Assembly (NCBI GenBank): GCA_016716235.1
Contig: JADJWS010000001.1
Coordinates: forward strand, 558,001 to 622,000
Direction of reading: 5' to 3'
Length of the DNA stretch: 64,000 bases
Source: Candidatus Defluviilinea gracilis
Lineage (GTDB): Bacteria > Chloroflexota > Anaerolineae > Anaerolineales > Villigracilaceae
The notes beneath the pieces were generated by a model. That model saw only the letters and a list, made by a program, of their open reading frames with translations, did no database searches and was not told where the DNA came from. This document shows, piece by piece, positions 42,824 through 51,201 of this stretch. The position numbers and the translations under genes are program-made. Positions within the stretch are counted from its first letter, which is position 1, and every line of letters begins with the position of its first letter.

Positions 42824-45040
42824 TTACTCCATCAACGCTTCGATGATCCGATTGTTATCCGCGATGCGTTCGGCAAGCAGGCGGGCGATCCACTCGTGGA
42901 ATTGCGCCGCCACCTCCGAGTCTTTCACCTGCATGGTCTTGAGCGATTGAGCGGAGAGACGATAGACAACGCTGGGGCGCGCCGCGATCACCGAGGCGGT
43001 GCGTTCTTGTTGAAGATACATGCCCACCTCGCCCACCATTGCGCCGCCGCGAATACTTCGCAGGCGCAGATGTTTATTGTTGGGGAGTTCCAGTTCGATC
43101 GTCACCAATCCCGATTCGACAAAGTACATTTCATCGGCGGGGTCGCCCTGTTTGATCAATACCTCACCCTCGCGTAGTTCGCGCCGTTCGAGGTATTGCA
43201 ACAGGCGGTCTGAGCCCTGGAGGTCGGGGAATACGCGCTTGAGCTGGCTCTCCACTTTTTCGATGAACCCGGTCAGGTCGTTCATGCCCTGCCGCGTAAG
43301 GATCTTATTTTCGCACCATTCCACGCCTTCATCGAGGCTGGGCTTGATAACGAAGCTATTGTCGGTGTCGTCTTTCAAGCCGCCCAGTTCGAGGTTCTTC
43401 ACGATCTCCGGCTTGACTTCCGTCCACACCATGAGGATGTTGTTCGCCTGGATCACCTGTTTCAGGCGGGTAATGCCAAACACAGCGGACGAATCCACAT
43501 GAGTGACGCGATGAAAGTCGAGCACGATGAAGCCGAGTTTGCATAGGTCTTTCTTGTCGATGCGATGGCGGATCTTCTCCAACACATTTTGGATCGTGCC
43601 GAAGAAGAGGAACCCCTGCAGGTTAAGGATGTAAATTTCGTCGCCTTGATCGTGCAGGATATCGCGGTGCAGTTTGGGACGGTCGACCTTGCTGTGATAG
43701 ATCGAGCCGTTGAGCGCGTTCTTGATCACATCCACGCGGCTGTAGGAAACCACGAACAGGATGGCGGCGATGAATGTGCCGGCGATAATTCCCTCCAGAA
43801 AGCCGACAGAGGCAATGATAAAGAGGATGATCCAGACAAGGATGTAATCGATCGTTGGCAGGGCGCGTCGCGCGTCGATCAGCCAATCTACGAGGAAGGA
43901 AAGCCCGAGGTAGAGGAGCATTCCGCCTAGCACGGGTTTGGGAAAAAACGAGATGACCGACGCGCCGAAAAATAATGCCGCGCCGCAGATCAACGCGGAA
44001 ATAATATTAGCAAGACGGGTTTTCGCGCCGAGCCGGTGAGCTAATGAAGACAGGCCGAGTGTCTGATACCCGACCGTACTGCCTCCCAGCCCTCCCAGCA
44101 GATTCGCCCAACCCGCGGCTTGAAGTTCGCGGTTGAGGTTGATATCCTGTTTGACGGTCACTTCGAGGGCGCTGGCATTGAGCAGGAGGGCAATCACGCT
44201 CAGGATCACGATGGTGAAAATTTTGTCGCCATTGTGCAGGATGGCGGACCAGTCCACCAGTCCGAGAGAAGCGGGGGTGAGGGGTTGGTACAATCCGCCG
44301 GAGGGGAAAGGTCCCAAGAGCCAGCCGCGCGCAGATGCCTCTGTGATGGAAATTCCAGAGAGAAAGAGGTAGCCATAAAATAACGCGGTGGCGATCACTA
44401 ACGCGCCCGGTGTGACCAGGTAGTGGTTCGATTTTCGCAGGACAAGCAACAGAATAACGGCAAAGACGAGTCCGGGAATCCAGCTGAATAAATGACCGGG
44501 CGTGAATAATTGCGGAAGGGTGGAATACGAAAGGTTCACGTTGGTCATCACCCCGAACGCGCCGAGGCTTAAGAGCCAGCCGGTGCCCGCGAGGAATCCA
44601 CCGATGACCGGGTAAGGAATGTAACGCACAAACCAACTTGCCTTGAACCAGGCGATGAGCAGGTATACCGCGCCGGTGAGGATCGATGTGATGGCAATGG
44701 CTCCGACTATGGTGACGTATGCCGCCTTTGGCTCTGCCCCTTTCATGCGTAGCGCGATCGACGCGGCAATCAGTGCGAAGATGGCGGCGGGGGTATCTTG
44801 CGGCACGCTGATCGCGCCGGGCAATGAAGTGAGCATGGCAACCACAACCCCAACGACAAGCGCGCCGAAGAGCATCAAGCCGATCCCGCCGGCGAGGAAT
44901 GGGTTGAGGTCGCCGGAGAAGATCAACGCCGCGAGAGAGATTTCCATGCTGATGGTGACAATGGCGGCGATCAGCCCAGCCGTGAGGCTGGGAAGAAGGA
45001 GGTTGGGCTGAAATTCCCGCTTGAATTCGCTCAAGTTCAT
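42824..45040 (-). CDS. SulP anion transporter with STAS and cyclic-nucleotide-binding domains
   Basis: 738 residues. Residues ~1-440 form the SulP membrane part (GLIAAIVTISMEISLAALIF; GGLGGSTVGYQTLGLSSLAH). A STAS domain follows (LGFIVLDFHRVTHVDSSAVF), and the last ~120 residues form a cNMP-binding beta-roll (REGEVLIKQGDPADEMYFVE; GGAMVGEVGMYLQQERTASV). SulP proteins move sulfate, bicarbonate or other anions; the added sensor domain suggests gating by cAMP or a similar nucleotide. It is divergent from a histidine kinase gene. Confidence 0.9.
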   Translation of the reverse strand: MNLSEFKREFQPNLLLPSLTAGLIAAIVTISMEISLAALIFSGDLNPFLAGGIGLMLFGALVVGVVVAMLTSLPGAISVPQDTPAAIFALIAASIALRMKGAEPKAAYVTIVGAIAITSILTGAVYLLIAWFKASWFVRYIPYPVIGGFLAGTGWLLSLGAFGVMTNVNLSYSTLPQLFTPGHLFSWIPGLVFAVILLLVLRKSNHYLVTPGALVIATALFYGYLFLSGISITEASARGWLLGPFPSGGLYQPLTPASLGLVDWSAILHNGDKIFTIVILSVIALLLNASALEVTVKQDINLNRELQAAGWANLLGGLGGSTVGYQTLGLSSLAHRLGAKTRLANIISALICGAALFFGASVISFFPKPVLGGMLLYLGLSFLVDWLIDARRALPTIDYILVWIILFIIASVGFLEGIIAGTFIAAILFVVSYSRVDVIKNALNGSIYHSKVDRPKLHRDILHDQGDEIYILNLQGFLFFGTIQNVLEKIRHRIDKKDLCKLGFIVLDFHRVTHVDSSAVFGITRLKQVIQANNILMVWTEVKPEIVKNLELGGLKDDTDNSFVIKPSLDEGVEWCENKILTRQGMNDLTGFIEKVESQLKRVFPDLQGSDRLLQYLERRELREGEVLIKQGDPADEMYFVESGLVTIELELPNNKHLRLRSIRGGAMVGEVGMYLQQERTASVIAARPSVVYRLSAQSLKTMQVKDSEVAAQFHEWIARLLAERIADNNRIIEALME

Positions 45041-45109
45041 GGATGCGCCTTTTCGGATTTGTTATGTGGGATTAACCGATTTGTGAGTATAGCATGTAAT
45101 GAGTTTGAT

Positions 45110-45138
45110 TTGCCACAACCATGAGCGGGTGATACAAT
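45110..45138 (+). promoter_or_regulatory. Sigma-70-like promoter for the histidine kinase gene
   Basis: TTGCCA (45110-45115) and TACAAT (45133-45138) are 17 bases apart, about 50 bases before the start codon. Confidence 0.6.
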
Positions 45139-45187
45139 CTTTGCATCATTTAAGCCTGCTGAAAGGGAATCTGGAAATCGCCGCCCC

Positions 45188-46663
45188 ATGCCAAAGTTAG
45201 ACCTGATTCTGCTCGCGCTGGACGATTCGCCTGTTTTGAAGTTGATGGATCGCGCGTTGCGCGTTAAATACGAGACGGCGATCGCCAAGGACACCCGCTC
45301 ACTGGCATTGATCTTGCAGGAGAGCAACCCGGCGCTTTTGTTGGTGGGGGAAAAATTCAGCGGCCGGGATGGAACGCGCATCGCGGATGAATTGCACGAA
45401 CGGTTCCCAACCCTGCCTGTTTTGCTCTATCTCGATAAACCCAAACTCGAACATGTCAAAGATATTTTCCGCCTTGGGCTGAGCGGGTATCTAGCCCCTC
45501 CGCTGAAAACCGTGGAAATTACCGAAATGGTCGAAGCCAGTTTGAGGAACGCAAACCGCACGGGAGACTGGCTCCGCCGCGAGGTGAGACGCACAACCGC
45601 CTCGCTCAAAAAACGCGCGCAGATCTCCGAAGCCGAGCACGCGCGACTCGAATCGGTGTTCAATAACATTCACGACAGTGTGATGATCCTCGATTTGGAA
45701 AAAAAGATTCTGCTGATCAACCCCGCCATGTGCCGCACATTTGGGTTGGACGCGAAATACGTGGTGGGAAAGCCCGCGCTCGATGTGATCACCCACCCGG
45801 ACTTGCTTGCGCTTTTCACCCGCAAGAACGGCAACGACCCTTTGAGTTATTATGAAGTGGGGTTCCCGGATGGGCGCGTGGGCAATGCCCAACTGACAAC
45901 GATTCAAGATGTGGGATACGCCCTGACCATGCAGGATATCACCTACCTGAAGGAAATGGATCGTATGCGCAGTGAGTTTGTTCACACCGTGTCGCACGAT
46001 CTACGTTCACCGCTCACCTCGGTGATCGGATATACCGAATTGGTCGAACGCGCCGGCGAACTCAATGAACACCAACGGGATTTCCTAAAACGCATCCAGG
46101 ATAGCGTCCAGCATATCACCGCGCTGATCAACGACCTGCTCGATCTCGGCAGTGTGGAGGCGGGCATGGATACGCGGCGCGAATTTGTGCATCTCGACGC
46201 CATTTTGCAATATACCCTGAATATGTTGCAAGGCACGATCAAGACCAAACGCATCAAAGTGCATACTGAGATTACTCCCTCCCTGCCAGCCATCCGCGCC
46301 AATCCGATTCGCCTGCGGCAATTGCTGGACAATGTTGTCGGTAACGCCATCAAATATTCGCACCCGGGCGGGGAGGTGAATATCGCCATCCTTGCGGAGG
46401 GCGATCAGATCATCCTCAAAGTCTCAGATAACGGACCCGGCATCCCTGTCGAAGACCAGCCGCACATCTTCGATAAGTTCTACCGCGGGAGCAACATTAC
46501 TGAAAATGTTACCGGTTCCGGGCTGGGTCTTGCCATCGTGAAATCGATCGTGGATGGTCATCAGGGGCGCATTTGGGTGGAGTCTGCCGCAGGCGCGGGC
46601 ACATCCTTTTTTATTGTCCTGCCGATAAAATCAGACACGCAACCGTTGAGGAAACCCGCATAA
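45188..46663 (+). CDS. Hybrid-like sensor histidine kinase with pseudo-receiver and PAS domains
   Basis: 491 residues. Residues 1-125 look like a receiver domain, but the phospho-acceptor position is Gly54 (ALLLVGEKFSGRDG). A PAS domain follows (RLESVFNNIHDSVMILDLEK). The HisKA domain has FVHTVSHDLRSPLTSVIGY with His270, and the HATPase has NVVGNAIKYSH, SDNGPGIP and GSGLGLAIVKSIVDGHQG. No membrane segment is present, so it is a cytoplasmic sensor. No cognate regulator is adjacent; the response regulator at 51196 is a candidate only. Confidence 0.9.
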   Translation: MPKLDLILLALDDSPVLKLMDRALRVKYETAIAKDTRSLALILQESNPALLLVGEKFSGRDGTRIADELHERFPTLPVLLYLDKPKLEHVKDIFRLGLSGYLAPPLKTVEITEMVEASLRNANRTGDWLRREVRRTTASLKKRAQISEAEHARLESVFNNIHDSVMILDLEKKILLINPAMCRTFGLDAKYVVGKPALDVITHPDLLALFTRKNGNDPLSYYEVGFPDGRVGNAQLTTIQDVGYALTMQDITYLKEMDRMRSEFVHTVSHDLRSPLTSVIGYTELVERAGELNEHQRDFLKRIQDSVQHITALINDLLDLGSVEAGMDTRREFVHLDAILQYTLNMLQGTIKTKRIKVHTEITPSLPAIRANPIRLRQLLDNVVGNAIKYSHPGGEVNIAILAEGDQIILKVSDNGPGIPVEDQPHIFDKFYRGSNITENVTGSGLGLAIVKSIVDGHQGRIWVESAAGAGTSFFIVLPIKSDTQPLRKPA

Positions 46664-46696
46664 AAAATCTCCGTTCACGTTTGACGGAGATTTTTT
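46662..46696. terminator. Bidirectional intrinsic terminator
   Basis: AAAAAATCTCCGT and ACGGAGATTTTTT are exact inverses around a nine-base loop, between two convergent genes, with T-runs on both strands. Confidence 0.9.
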
Positions 46697-46712
46697 GATC
46701 TTGATCAGGGAT

Positions 46713-47333
46713 TCATTTCTGCGGCAAGCGCGAAAGGATGGAATTCTTCGGCTTGCGCGGTTCATCCGGGGGCTCAACGCCGGTGCGCATGCTTTCCATC
46801 TCGGAACTGAATTTCAGCCAATCCTCCACAAGAATAACGAGATGCGGGGTCTTATCTTTGAAGAAAAATCGCGAGAGGAACATCCGCAGGATGATGGGAG
46901 AAACCGGGTACCCGTTTAACTCAAGTACCAACGCAGTCTTCGAAGCCAGCGGAGAGAGAACATCCTGCGCCCAGCCAGAGATACCCTTGAGCGGAAACAA
47001 TTGTCGCATTTCCGTAGTGGTGGTGCGGCGGATGCGCCGGTAGGAAATGTTCATCCGCAGGAACGGGGTGACGAATTTCAAAAAGGCGGGATGCGGCTGA
47101 ACATACGCCATGAAGCGGATGGCAAAAAAGAAGAGCCCCACAACAATGGCAAGCGCGCCCACCCCGGCAAATACCCGCCATGGAAGCGGATTAAACTCGG
47201 CGGCAGGCTTGATGTACTCGCCATAGGCGAGCGCGAACAAACCGAATCCCATAAAGATCATGGCAAACCACCAGCGGCTGACAATATGACGGTAGATGAT
47301 GAGAGGGTATTTTTTTCCGGGGCGACGCGCCAT
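46713..47333 (-). CDS. Membrane protein, unknown
   Basis: 206 residues. Two hydrophobic segments (WWFAMIFMGFGLFALAYG; VFAGVGALAIVVGLFFFAI) lie in the first ~75 residues, followed by a soluble basic domain (NISYRRIRRTTTTEMRQLFP; LVLELNGYPVSPIILRMFLS). No known domain was recognised. It is the last gene of an operon after ssb, DUF3467 and translin, four bases from the translin gene. Confidence 0.65.
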   Translation of the reverse strand: MARRPGKKYPLIIYRHIVSRWWFAMIFMGFGLFALAYGEYIKPAAEFNPLPWRVFAGVGALAIVVGLFFFAIRFMAYVQPHPAFLKFVTPFLRMNISYRRIRRTTTTEMRQLFPLKGISGWAQDVLSPLASKTALVLELNGYPVSPIILRMFLSRFFFKDKTPHLVILVEDWLKFSSEMESMRTGVEPPDEPRKPKNSILSRLPQK

Positions 47334-47337
47334 TCTC

Positions 47338-48024
47338 TTAATCGTCCTCGTTCAGGTTGATGGACAGCCCGCTCTCATCAGCCTCATTCACTCCGCCGTT
47401 CAATTGACCGCTCAACTTGCGGATGGCTTGCGTCAGGTCTTCGCCGCGCAGGGAGAAGGTGACGTCGCCGCGCGTTTTTTCGATGATGCCGCGCGCCAAG
47501 TCTGTTTGGCGACGCAAGCCGTTCGTGATCGCGTCGGGGTAGTCGATGGTCACCAGCACGGAGTAGATCTCGTCCATGTAACTGAGCAATCGTTCGGCTT
47601 CCTGTGAATACCCCGAGCGGAGAATATCCAGCGTGCGCCTTCGCAATTCGCCAACGACCTCCGCCAGCCCGTTGAGGTAGGTCGAGTTTTCAACGCCAAG
47701 TTCCCCCGGCGTTTGAAGCGGTCGGTTCTGAATCAACGCGCAGGTGACGTTGGCTTCCACAAATTCTTTGAGCGCGTCTTGTGTGTATCCCGCATAGTAC
47801 AAGTCGGGATGATTTGCGAGGTCGGCGCGTAATCGATCCGCCAGTTTGTGCGCTTCGTCGAGGTGTTCTTCCATTTCCTCTTGCGCGCTCCGATGCACCG
47901 CGCGGATGGCGAGCGAGCAGGCGCGCGTCAATTGGCGCGTGAGGGCAAGCGCTTCGTCGCGCATCTTCGTGCGGACGTCGAAACTCTTGCGGATTTCGTC
48001 GGCGATCTGTTCGAGTTTGTGCAT
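47338..48024 (-). CDS. Translin family protein
   Basis: 228 residues, nearly all helical. The translin pattern is seen in ADEIRKSFDVRTKMRDEALA, LTRACSLAIRAVHR, and the acidic ALKEFVEANVTCALIQNRP, the region that in translin and TRAX gives RNA-binding and catalytic Glu residues, and in LGVENSTYLNGLAEVVGELR. Translin binds single-stranded RNA or DNA and forms octameric RNases with TRAX in eukaryotes and archaea. Here the gene sits three bases after a DUF3467 gene in the ssb operon. Confidence 0.85.
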   Translation of the reverse strand: MHKLEQIADEIRKSFDVRTKMRDEALALTRQLTRACSLAIRAVHRSAQEEMEEHLDEAHKLADRLRADLANHPDLYYAGYTQDALKEFVEANVTCALIQNRPLQTPGELGVENSTYLNGLAEVVGELRRRTLDILRSGYSQEAERLLSYMDEIYSVLVTIDYPDAITNGLRRQTDLARGIIEKTRGDVTFSLRGEDLTQAIRKLSGQLNGGVNEADESGLSINLNEDD

Positions 48025-48027
48025 GGG

Positions 48028-48387
48028 TCATTCTTTCGGCGGTTCGGGCGGGTGCAAATTGCGGAAGAGGTTATCAGCCAGCGTATTACCGCTGGGAATT
48101 TTGACCTCGCCGAACGCGGCTTCGTAACGCGCAAGGTTTTCGTTGAGCGCGCGCAGGAGCAGTTTTGCGCTGAGCGGCGTCATCACCACGCGCGCATTGA
48201 TGTTCGCCGTCGGTTCGCCGGGGATCATGTGACCGAAGTCAATGACGAACTCGGTGGGCGAATGCGAGATGCGCGCCAAATTGGCGTACGCGGGCTCGAG
48301 CCCATCTTTCACTTTGAGTTTCGGTCCCGCGGGCTGCGCCAAAATACCTGGGGGCGGCTTCGCGGCTTGAGGATCGGGTGTGGTCAT
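48028..48387 (-). CDS. DUF3467 domain protein
   Basis: 119 residues from ATG 48387. DUF3467 is recognised by YANLARISHSPTEFVIDFG, then ANINARVVMTPLSAKLLLRAL and NLARYEAAFGEV. The N-terminus is Pro-rich and flexible. The family is small and uncharacterised; its placement between ssb and translin suggests single-stranded nucleic acid handling. There is no strong ribosome site, and a hairpin pair lies just upstream. Confidence 0.8.
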   Translation of the reverse strand: MTTPDPQAAKPPPGILAQPAGPKLKVKDGLEPAYANLARISHSPTEFVIDFGHMIPGEPTANINARVVMTPLSAKLLLRALNENLARYEAAFGEVKIPSGNTLADNLFRNLHPPEPPKE

Positions 48388-48403
48388 AATGAATAGGGTT
48401 TGT

Positions 48404-48444
48404 CCGCAGTTGTACTGCGGGCTGGATGCAGTGCAACTGCATCC
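48404..48444. repeat. Double hairpin between ssb and DUF3467
   Basis: CCGCAGTTGTACTGCGG (48404-48420) and GGATGCAGT/ACTGCATCC (48424-48444). The second hairpin matches the inner hairpin of the TAGGGTCTGTA elements. Confidence 0.65.
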
Positions 48445-48454
48445 AGAACATGCG

Positions 48455-48877
48455 CTAGAACGGAATATCATCCTCAGCCGGCATCTCGGCGTGTTCGATG
48501 CCGCCAGACATTGGGGCTTCACCGCCGCCATCCGCGCGCGAGAGGAAGCGGACCGTGTTGGCGGTCACTTCGAAGGACGCGCCGGCGGAACCATCCTGCT
48601 TGGTCCAGATGCGAGGTCCGCCGGTGGCTTTGTCCGGGGTGAGGCGTCCCTCAATGAGAACCTTCATTCCTTTTTTGACGTACTGGTTGCACGTTTCAGC
48701 CGTCTTCCCCCACGTGGAAATGCGGAACCAGATCGTTTCTTTCACCTGTTCGCCGTTGCCTGTGGTGTACTGTCGGTTCGTGGCAACCGAAAACGATGTG
48801 ACCGCCTGACCCGAAGGCGTGTAACGCATTTCAGGGTCCTTGCCGACGTTGCCTGCGATGATGAGGGTGTGATACAT
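48455..48877 (-). CDS. ssb: Single-stranded DNA-binding protein
   Basis: 140 residues; the start at 48877 follows AAGGAG. The OB fold is evident (MYHTLIIAGNVGKDPEMRYT; WFRISTWGKTAETCNQYVKK; VLIEGRLT), and the C-terminus ends DDIPF, the tail that recruits repair proteins. It heads an operon with DUF3467, translin and a membrane protein. Confidence 0.93.
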   Translation of the reverse strand: MYHTLIIAGNVGKDPEMRYTPSGQAVTSFSVATNRQYTTGNGEQVKETIWFRISTWGKTAETCNQYVKKGMKVLIEGRLTPDKATGGPRIWTKQDGSAGASFEVTANTVRFLSRADGGGEAPMSGGIEHAEMPAEDDIPF

Positions 48878-49266
48878 GGGAAAATCTCCTTGTGTTGAGG
48901 TACCCGCCGAATCCGCGGCGGGGAAAATAGACAATTCGTATTGTACTCCAACCTGATTTAATGACATAGAGAATAGGCGCGAGAATCTTAACGCGAATTA
49001 CGCAAATCGGGCGAATTCTGAGAAAAACAATTTTTGCTTTTTCGCGGAATTCGCAGTAAAGCCTTAAACAGATTGAATCACAGAGGAGATGAAGGGTCAC
49101 GAAGAAGAGCGAGCAAAAAAGAAAACTTTTGTGCGCCTTTGGGTTACATGTTCCCGCCAGAAACGAGAGAGCTAGATTTATTTGCGCTTTAGCCCGGAGT
49201 TTTTTATGTGAGCATCATCCTTGCCGCGCGCCGTCCGATCTCCACCGCGAAATTCCTGCCGCGAAA
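48878..49266. other. Intergenic region with a duplicated gene tail
   Basis: No gene in this 389-base gap. Degenerate GCGAATTACGCAAATCGGGC/CGCGGAATTCGCAG inverted strings occupy 48995-49062. A diverged copy of the 3' end of the oxidoreductase gene lies at 49213-49264. Confidence 0.55.
49213..49264 (-). pseudogene. Duplicated 3' tail of the oxidoreductase gene at 49873
   Basis: This stretch matches 49885-49936 at about 45 of 52 bases. In the same frame it still encodes NFAVEIGRRAARMM. The two copies flank the DUF5615/DUF433 pair in direct orientation. Confidence 0.7.
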
Positions 49267-49617
49267 TCATCGGATGCGATATTTATTCTGATCCACGATC
49301 ACAAGAGATTGGTTCAACGCATCTTCTTCAAGGGTGTTCAACAATTGTTCCAGCACATGATGGACTTGTTCGGCGTTGCGCGGACGCATCTTTGCCACAA
49401 TGATGCCCTTGTGAGTTTTCGGGGGATAATGCCTGATGTTGCTGAAATCCATGTCAATGGTAATTAAAACGCGCTCATGCTTGATTGCATAAGCGAGTAC
49501 ATCTTCATCTGGTTTCCCTGCCAAGCCTGTCTCTTGGGCGGTGTGCACATCATGCCCCCGCGAACGAAGCAGGTCAACGGTTACTTTGTAGACACATTCA
49601 TCGGCTAGGAACTTCAT
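49267..49617 (-). CDS. DUF5615 PIN-like toxin
   Basis: 116 residues. The Mut7-C/PIN-like fold shows in MKFLADECVYKVTVDLLRSR, the central AYAIKHERVLITIDMDFSNI and KGIIVAKMRP. The Asp-Glu pair at 6-7 and the TIDMDF Asp residues are presumed metal ligands. Family members pair with DUF433 antitoxins. The start overlaps the antitoxin stop by four bases. Confidence 0.85.
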   Translation of the reverse strand: MKFLADECVYKVTVDLLRSRGHDVHTAQETGLAGKPDEDVLAYAIKHERVLITIDMDFSNIRHYPPKTHKGIIVAKMRPRNAEQVHHVLEQLLNTLEEDALNQSLVIVDQNKYRIR

Positions 49618-49859
49618 GCCGCAAGTGGTTTTTCATCCACAAAATGGATGTCTTCGCCTTCGACGACCGCGCGCGCATATTGAAGACAAGCCTTGATGTC
49701 CTCGTCTGTCAATTGCGGGTAATAGTCCTCAATCACCTGTTGGAACGTCAAACCATCCTCGATCAATTCGAGAACCATCGTCACAGGGATGCGAGTTCCG
49801 CGAATGCAAGGTTTGCCGCCGAGAATTCCAGGGTCAACAGCAATGCGGTTTGTGGTCAT
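49614..49859 (-). CDS. DUF433 antitoxin
   Basis: 81 residues from ATG 49859. The DUF433 helix-turn-helix is IAVDPGILGGKPCIRGTRIP followed by LELIEDGLTFQQVIEDYYPQ. The C-terminus (FVDEKPLAA) probably covers the toxin. It precedes and overlaps the DUF5615 gene, the usual order of the pair. Confidence 0.87.
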   Translation of the reverse strand: MTTNRIAVDPGILGGKPCIRGTRIPVTMVLELIEDGLTFQQVIEDYYPQLTDEDIKACLQYARAVVEGEDIHFVDEKPLAA

Positions 49860-49872
49860 GGCGATATTATAC

Positions 49873-51153
49873 TCACTTTCCAAACATCATCCTCGCCGCC
49901 CGTCTCCCGATCTCCACCGCGAAGTTCGTGCCGCGATCCCAGGGGTAGACCTGGCTCATCGAAGCGAAATACAATCCCTCGATGGGCGTTTGAATGGCGG
50001 GGATATTTTTTGAATGATTCACTAGCGGCACGGGCTGGGCGTAATTCGTTTTGTTCACCCACACTTTCTTCACCCAATCTTTTTCAAACGCGGGATTGAT
50101 CCGTTTGAAGGCGGGCATGAATCGCTCCAATAACTCTTCATCGCTCAACAAAAAATATTCGTGACCCAATTCGAGATAATCGCCCGCATAAATGATGTGA
50201 TCGCCGCCGAAATGATCCTTTGAAACAAAGTTCGTATGCTCCACCAGCGCGAGCAATGGGAAGCCCGCTTCTTTGGGGAGGCTGAACCAGTAATAGCCCT
50301 GTTCCGATAGCCGATGTTTGAGTGACAACACCATCACCACCGCGCCCATCGACTTCAACTCAAGCAGTCCCTTCAAATAATGTTCAGGAAGATCGGGGCA
50401 CATCTTTGCCATGAGAGATGGGGAGGTGGTGACCAACACTTTATCGAACGACTCGACATCCACGTTCAATCCGCCCGACGCCTGATTCTGTTTAATGAAC
50501 TTGATCGGCGCCCCCAGCCGAATCTCCACGCCCATCGCGCGCAGTTTCTCCGCAAACGAGTCTGCGAATTGTTGAAAGCCGCCCTCGAACGTTCCCAGCC
50601 TCGTCGTCCGCGCTTTGATGCGCGCCCACATCCACGCCATGTTGACATCCTTATAAAACGGGCCGAACTTACCAACGAGCAACGGCTTCCACATCTGCTC
50701 GTAGACTTGCTTGCCCGCCCATTTCAACATCCACTCATCGGCGGTCACTTGTTCCAGCGCGCGCCAGTTGTTCGTGAGGCGAAGAAACAGCCCGACGAAT
50801 CCGAAGCGGATCTTGTTGAGTCCAAATCCAAGCCCGGGAAAGCGAAGCGCGTTGAGGATCGAGTCGAACGGATAGAAATTTCCGTTGAAGTACATCACCG
50901 TCAACGGGCGCGGGAAGATCACTTTGCTCGACAAGCCCAATTCTTCTATCAACCCCATCATCGAAGCGTCCGACTGAAACCAGTGATGATAGAACTTCTC
51001 GACCGACCAATCCCAATGCGGCTCTTTGAATCCGCTCGCCAGCCCGCCGACATAAGTTGCCGATTCAAAAACGGTGACTTCGTGCCCTGCTTTTCTCAAA
51101 TCATACGCGGCGGCAAGCCCGCCATACCCCGCTCCGATAATTGCGATTTTCAT
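49873..51153 (-). CDS. NAD(P)/FAD-dependent amine-oxidase-like oxidoreductase
   Basis: 426 residues. The N-terminal dinucleotide fold is IAIIGAGYGGLAAAYDLRKA followed by TVFESATYVGGLASGF, as in protoporphyrinogen oxidase- and UDP-galactopyranose-mutase-like enzymes. The C-terminal FAD contact is IEGLYFASMSQVYPWDRGTN then FAVEIGRRAARMMFGK. Reaction unknown; many relatives act on lipids, carotenoids or sugar nucleotides. Its 3' end is duplicated beyond the toxin-antitoxin pair. Confidence 0.85.
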   Translation of the reverse strand: MKIAIIGAGYGGLAAAYDLRKAGHEVTVFESATYVGGLASGFKEPHWDWSVEKFYHHWFQSDASMMGLIEELGLSSKVIFPRPLTVMYFNGNFYPFDSILNALRFPGLGFGLNKIRFGFVGLFLRLTNNWRALEQVTADEWMLKWAGKQVYEQMWKPLLVGKFGPFYKDVNMAWMWARIKARTTRLGTFEGGFQQFADSFAEKLRAMGVEIRLGAPIKFIKQNQASGGLNVDVESFDKVLVTTSPSLMAKMCPDLPEHYLKGLLELKSMGAVVMVLSLKHRLSEQGYYWFSLPKEAGFPLLALVEHTNFVSKDHFGGDHIIYAGDYLELGHEYFLLSDEELLERFMPAFKRINPAFEKDWVKKVWVNKTNYAQPVPLVNHSKNIPAIQTPIEGLYFASMSQVYPWDRGTNFAVEIGRRAARMMFGK

Positions 51154-51168
51154 TGATTCTCCACGTAG

Positions 51169-51201
51169 AAGTGACTGTCACCTTCAAGGTGACAGTCACT
51201 T
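51169..51201. repeat. Perfect 33-bp palindrome with a one-base centre
   Basis: AAGTGACTGTCACCTT and AAGGTGACAGTCACTT are exact inverses. It spans the stop codon of the response regulator gene (51196-51198). It belongs to the same GTGAC-type repeats as 14194-14244. Confidence 0.75.

Noticed and set aside
45188..46663. Pairing of this kinase with the response regulator at 51196
   Set aside because: They are 5 kb apart with unrelated genes between; nothing in the sequence ties them together.
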